Shown here one piece after another: positions 62,538 through 64,000 of a DNA stretch of 64,000 bases (position 1 is the stretch's first letter; each line of letters opens with the position of its first letter). The stretch covers positions 310,001-374,000 of the forward strand of contig NZ_QRDX01000003.1 in NCBI RefSeq assembly GCF_003386195.1, in the 5' to 3' direction. The stretch comes from Seonamhaeicola aphaedonensis. Lineage in GTDB: Bacteria > Bacteroidota > Bacteroidia > Flavobacteriales > Flavobacteriaceae. A model generated the notes under the pieces. That model worked only from the letters and a program-made list of their open reading frames with translations, was not told the origin of the DNA and searched no databases. The translations under genes were made by a program, and so were the position numbers.

Positions 62538-62574
62538 ATTCAACAACTTCAAACTAACTAACGGCTTTATTATA

Positions 62575-63672
62575 ATGTTGAATCTAAAATACATTTTCAA
62601 TATAACTCTGGTTTTACTTTTAATAGCCTCATGTTCTAGTGGAGAAGATGCAGATATAACTCTCAATGATCCTGAAATAATCAAGCCGACCAATTTAGTT
62701 TTAACTATTAATGTTGTTGGAACTGATAATAATAATCCTAACGGAGATGGTTCTGGAGTTATCCAATGTACTGCCTCAGCAACCAATGCTGTAAAGTATG
62801 GCTTCAAGTTTGGTAGTGAAGCTGAAATTGAAGATACCGATGGAGCAATACAACACACTTTTTCAACTACAGGTACTAACGAATACCTAATTACAGTGTT
62901 TGCATATTCAATCACCAATCAAACTATAAGTACATTTAAATCTATTAAGGTATTTGTTAAAGCATCTGGTCCTCAATTAATTTGGTCAGACGAATTTGAT
63001 GGTAATGGAATGCCTAATGCTTCTAAATGGACATTTGATATTGGCGATGGTTGTCCAAACTTATGTGGATGGGGAAATAGTGAATTACAGCACTATACAG
63101 ATAGATCTGAAAATGTGAAAGTAGAAGATGGCGTTCTAAAAATTAGTGCAAGAAAGGAGAGTTATCAGGGAGCGCAATATACTTCTGCTAGATTAATAAC
63201 CAAAGGCAAGTTTGAATTTACCTATGGTAAAGTTGATGTGAGAGCCAAACTACCAGCCTCTAAAGGCACATGGCCAGCAATTTGGTTATTGGGTTCAAAT
63301 ATAGACACCGTAGGGTGGCCCGTGTGCGGAGAAATTGACATTATGGAACAAACAGGCGATAACAAAAACAAAGTTTTAGGTACTTGCCATTGGTCTAATA
63401 ATGGTAGTAATGCAAGTTATGGACTTGAAAGCAACATTTCTAATGCTTCCTCAGAGTTTCATGTGTATTCTATGGAGTGGACAGAAACATTCATAAAGAT
63501 ATTTTTAGATGATGTTGAGTTCTATGAAATAACATTGAATGAAAGTTTACCCTTTAACAAAAATTTCTTTCTGATTTTAAATGTGGCCATGGGAGGAACT
63601 TTAGGAGGCACCGTAGATTCAGGTTTTACAGAGGACACTATGGAAATAGATTATGTAAGAGTTTATCAATAG
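62575..63672 (+). CDS. GH16 endo-beta-1,3-glucanase (laminarinase-like) lipoprotein
   Basis: A 365-residue lipoprotein (Cys20, then SSGEDAD). An N-terminal PKD-like domain (about 35-130) resembles that of the gene upstream (NNPNGDGSG against NNPYGDGSG). The GH16 catalytic domain (about 135-365) has LIWSDEFDGNGMPNASKW and ends EIDYVRVYQ. The active site EIDIME is at 253-258, giving nucleophile E253 and acid/base E258; the inserted Met in this motif is typical of laminarinase-type GH16. It would cut glucan at the cell surface for SusCD uptake. Confidence 0.94.
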   Translation: MLNLKYIFNITLVLLLIASCSSGEDADITLNDPEIIKPTNLVLTINVVGTDNNNPNGDGSGVIQCTASATNAVKYGFKFGSEAEIEDTDGAIQHTFSTTGTNEYLITVFAYSITNQTISTFKSIKVFVKASGPQLIWSDEFDGNGMPNASKWTFDIGDGCPNLCGWGNSELQHYTDRSENVKVEDGVLKISARKESYQGAQYTSARLITKGKFEFTYGKVDVRAKLPASKGTWPAIWLLGSNIDTVGWPVCGEIDIMEQTGDNKNKVLGTCHWSNNGSNASYGLESNISNASSEFHVYSMEWTETFIKIFLDDVEFYEITLNESLPFNKNFFLILNVAMGGTLGGTVDSGFTEDTMEIDYVRVYQ

Positions 63673-63782
63673 TAGTTTAGTTGACAGGATTCAAGTAGGG
63701 ATACTACTTCCACATAGTTCCCTTCTTGATGTCCAAAATTAGCTATTTGACGTCAGCTATTTATAATAAAATTAATATAAAC

Positions 63783-64000
63783 ATGAGTAGCACAACATAT
63801 ATAGAAAAAGAAAAAATCACTAACGATGCCTTTGTTAAAGGAGGCTTGGTAACTATTGGAAATGAGGAATATTATAAAATTTCCAATAGTCATCTTATGC
63901 GTCCATTTTTTATGAGTATTGTTTCAGATTCTAACCATTGGATGTTCATATCCAGTAATGGAGGCTTAACTGCTGGTAGAAAAAATAGTGATTTTGCGTT
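63783..64000 (+). CDS. GH94/GH149-like glucan phosphorylase, N-terminal fragment (cut by window edge)
   Basis: 72 codons from the ATG at 63783 to the window end, with no signal peptide. The fragment has KGGLVTIGNEEYYKISNS, MRPFFMSIVSD and HWMFISSNGGLTAGRKN. The last is the type of start seen in cellobiose-phosphorylase-like proteins (W-x-F-x-SNGGLTAGR). A cytoplasmic beta-1,3-glucan phosphorylase of the GH149 type would suit a laminarin locus, but 72 residues cannot separate it from GH94. Confidence 0.55.
   Translation, partial: MSSTTYIEKEKITNDAFVKGGLVTIGNEEYYKISNSHLMRPFFMSIVSDSNHWMFISSNGGLTAGRKNSDFA

Noticed and set aside
62481-62918. A 145-codon minus-strand frame over the GH16 start
   Set aside because: It runs antisense to the lipoprotein signal and PKD domain of the GH16 gene and across the hairpin at 62499.
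1-64000. CRISPR arrays, rRNA genes, transposase genes or prophage
   Set aside because: No evenly spaced direct repeats, rRNA sequence, transposase or integrase motif, or phage structural gene was found on either strand.

Overview
The window looks like a chromosomal segment of a marine flavobacterium (Bacteroidota, Flavobacteriaceae). The base composition is AT-rich. The gene content includes DUF4837 and DUF4175 proteins, an OmpH-like chaperone, a type IX-secreted protein and SusC/SusD pairs. Many genes have TAnnTTTG -7 promoter elements. All family calls come from reading motifs by eye; no database search was run.

Positions 1-15.8 kb, all on the minus strand, form a surface-polysaccharide (O-antigen or capsule) locus. 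In transcription order it holds a DUF6909-like protein, a Wzz-type chain-length protein, rfbB-rfbA-rfbC-rfbD (dTDP-L-rhamnose), a WbpO/TviB-type UDP-N-acetylhexosamine 6-dehydrogenase, a PglE-type aminotransferase, a PseB-type dehydratase, gmd and fcl (GDP-L-fucose), a Wzx flippase, an epimerase-like SDR and a truncated thiamine-diphosphate enzyme. No glycosyltransferase is present, so the locus continues past position 1. The gaps between its sugar genes carry small non-coding elements with terminal inverted repeats. Two of these have clear target-site duplications, and a different dispersed repeat lies in frame inside fcl.

Positions 16-51 kb are mostly core and housekeeping genes: GH3-type ligase, M23 peptidase, tatA, LysM lytic transglycosylase, pgk, holB, YegS-like kinase, an ECF sigma/FecR/TonB-receptor signalling set, OmpH, a methyltransferase, mnmG, ybeY, DUF4175, gltX, an SPFH protein, a NarL-type two-component pair, glnS, folB, tRNA-Cys and a LysE exporter. 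mnmG is bracketed by two perfect parS-like palindromes, which suggests an origin-proximal position.

Positions 51.8-64 kb are a plus-strand polysaccharide utilization locus, most likely for laminarin (beta-1,3-glucan). It has a membrane-anchored Y_Y_Y/LuxR regulator, SusC-like receptor, SusD-like lipoprotein, a surface glycan-binding lipoprotein with three tandem modules, a PKD lipoprotein, a GH16 laminarinase-like lipoprotein and the start of a GH94/GH149-like phosphorylase. The inferred scheme is that surface lipoproteins bind and cut the glucan, SusCD imports oligosaccharides and a cytoplasmic phosphorylase completes breakdown.

The most notable observations are the element family with terminal inverted repeats and target duplications around the aminotransferase gene, the repeat-derived peptide in GDP-fucose synthase, the parS pair, a probable nonsense mutation at 43485, a histidine kinase with no conventional start codon, and a nucleoside-phosphorylase-like DUF6909 protein leading the polysaccharide operon.
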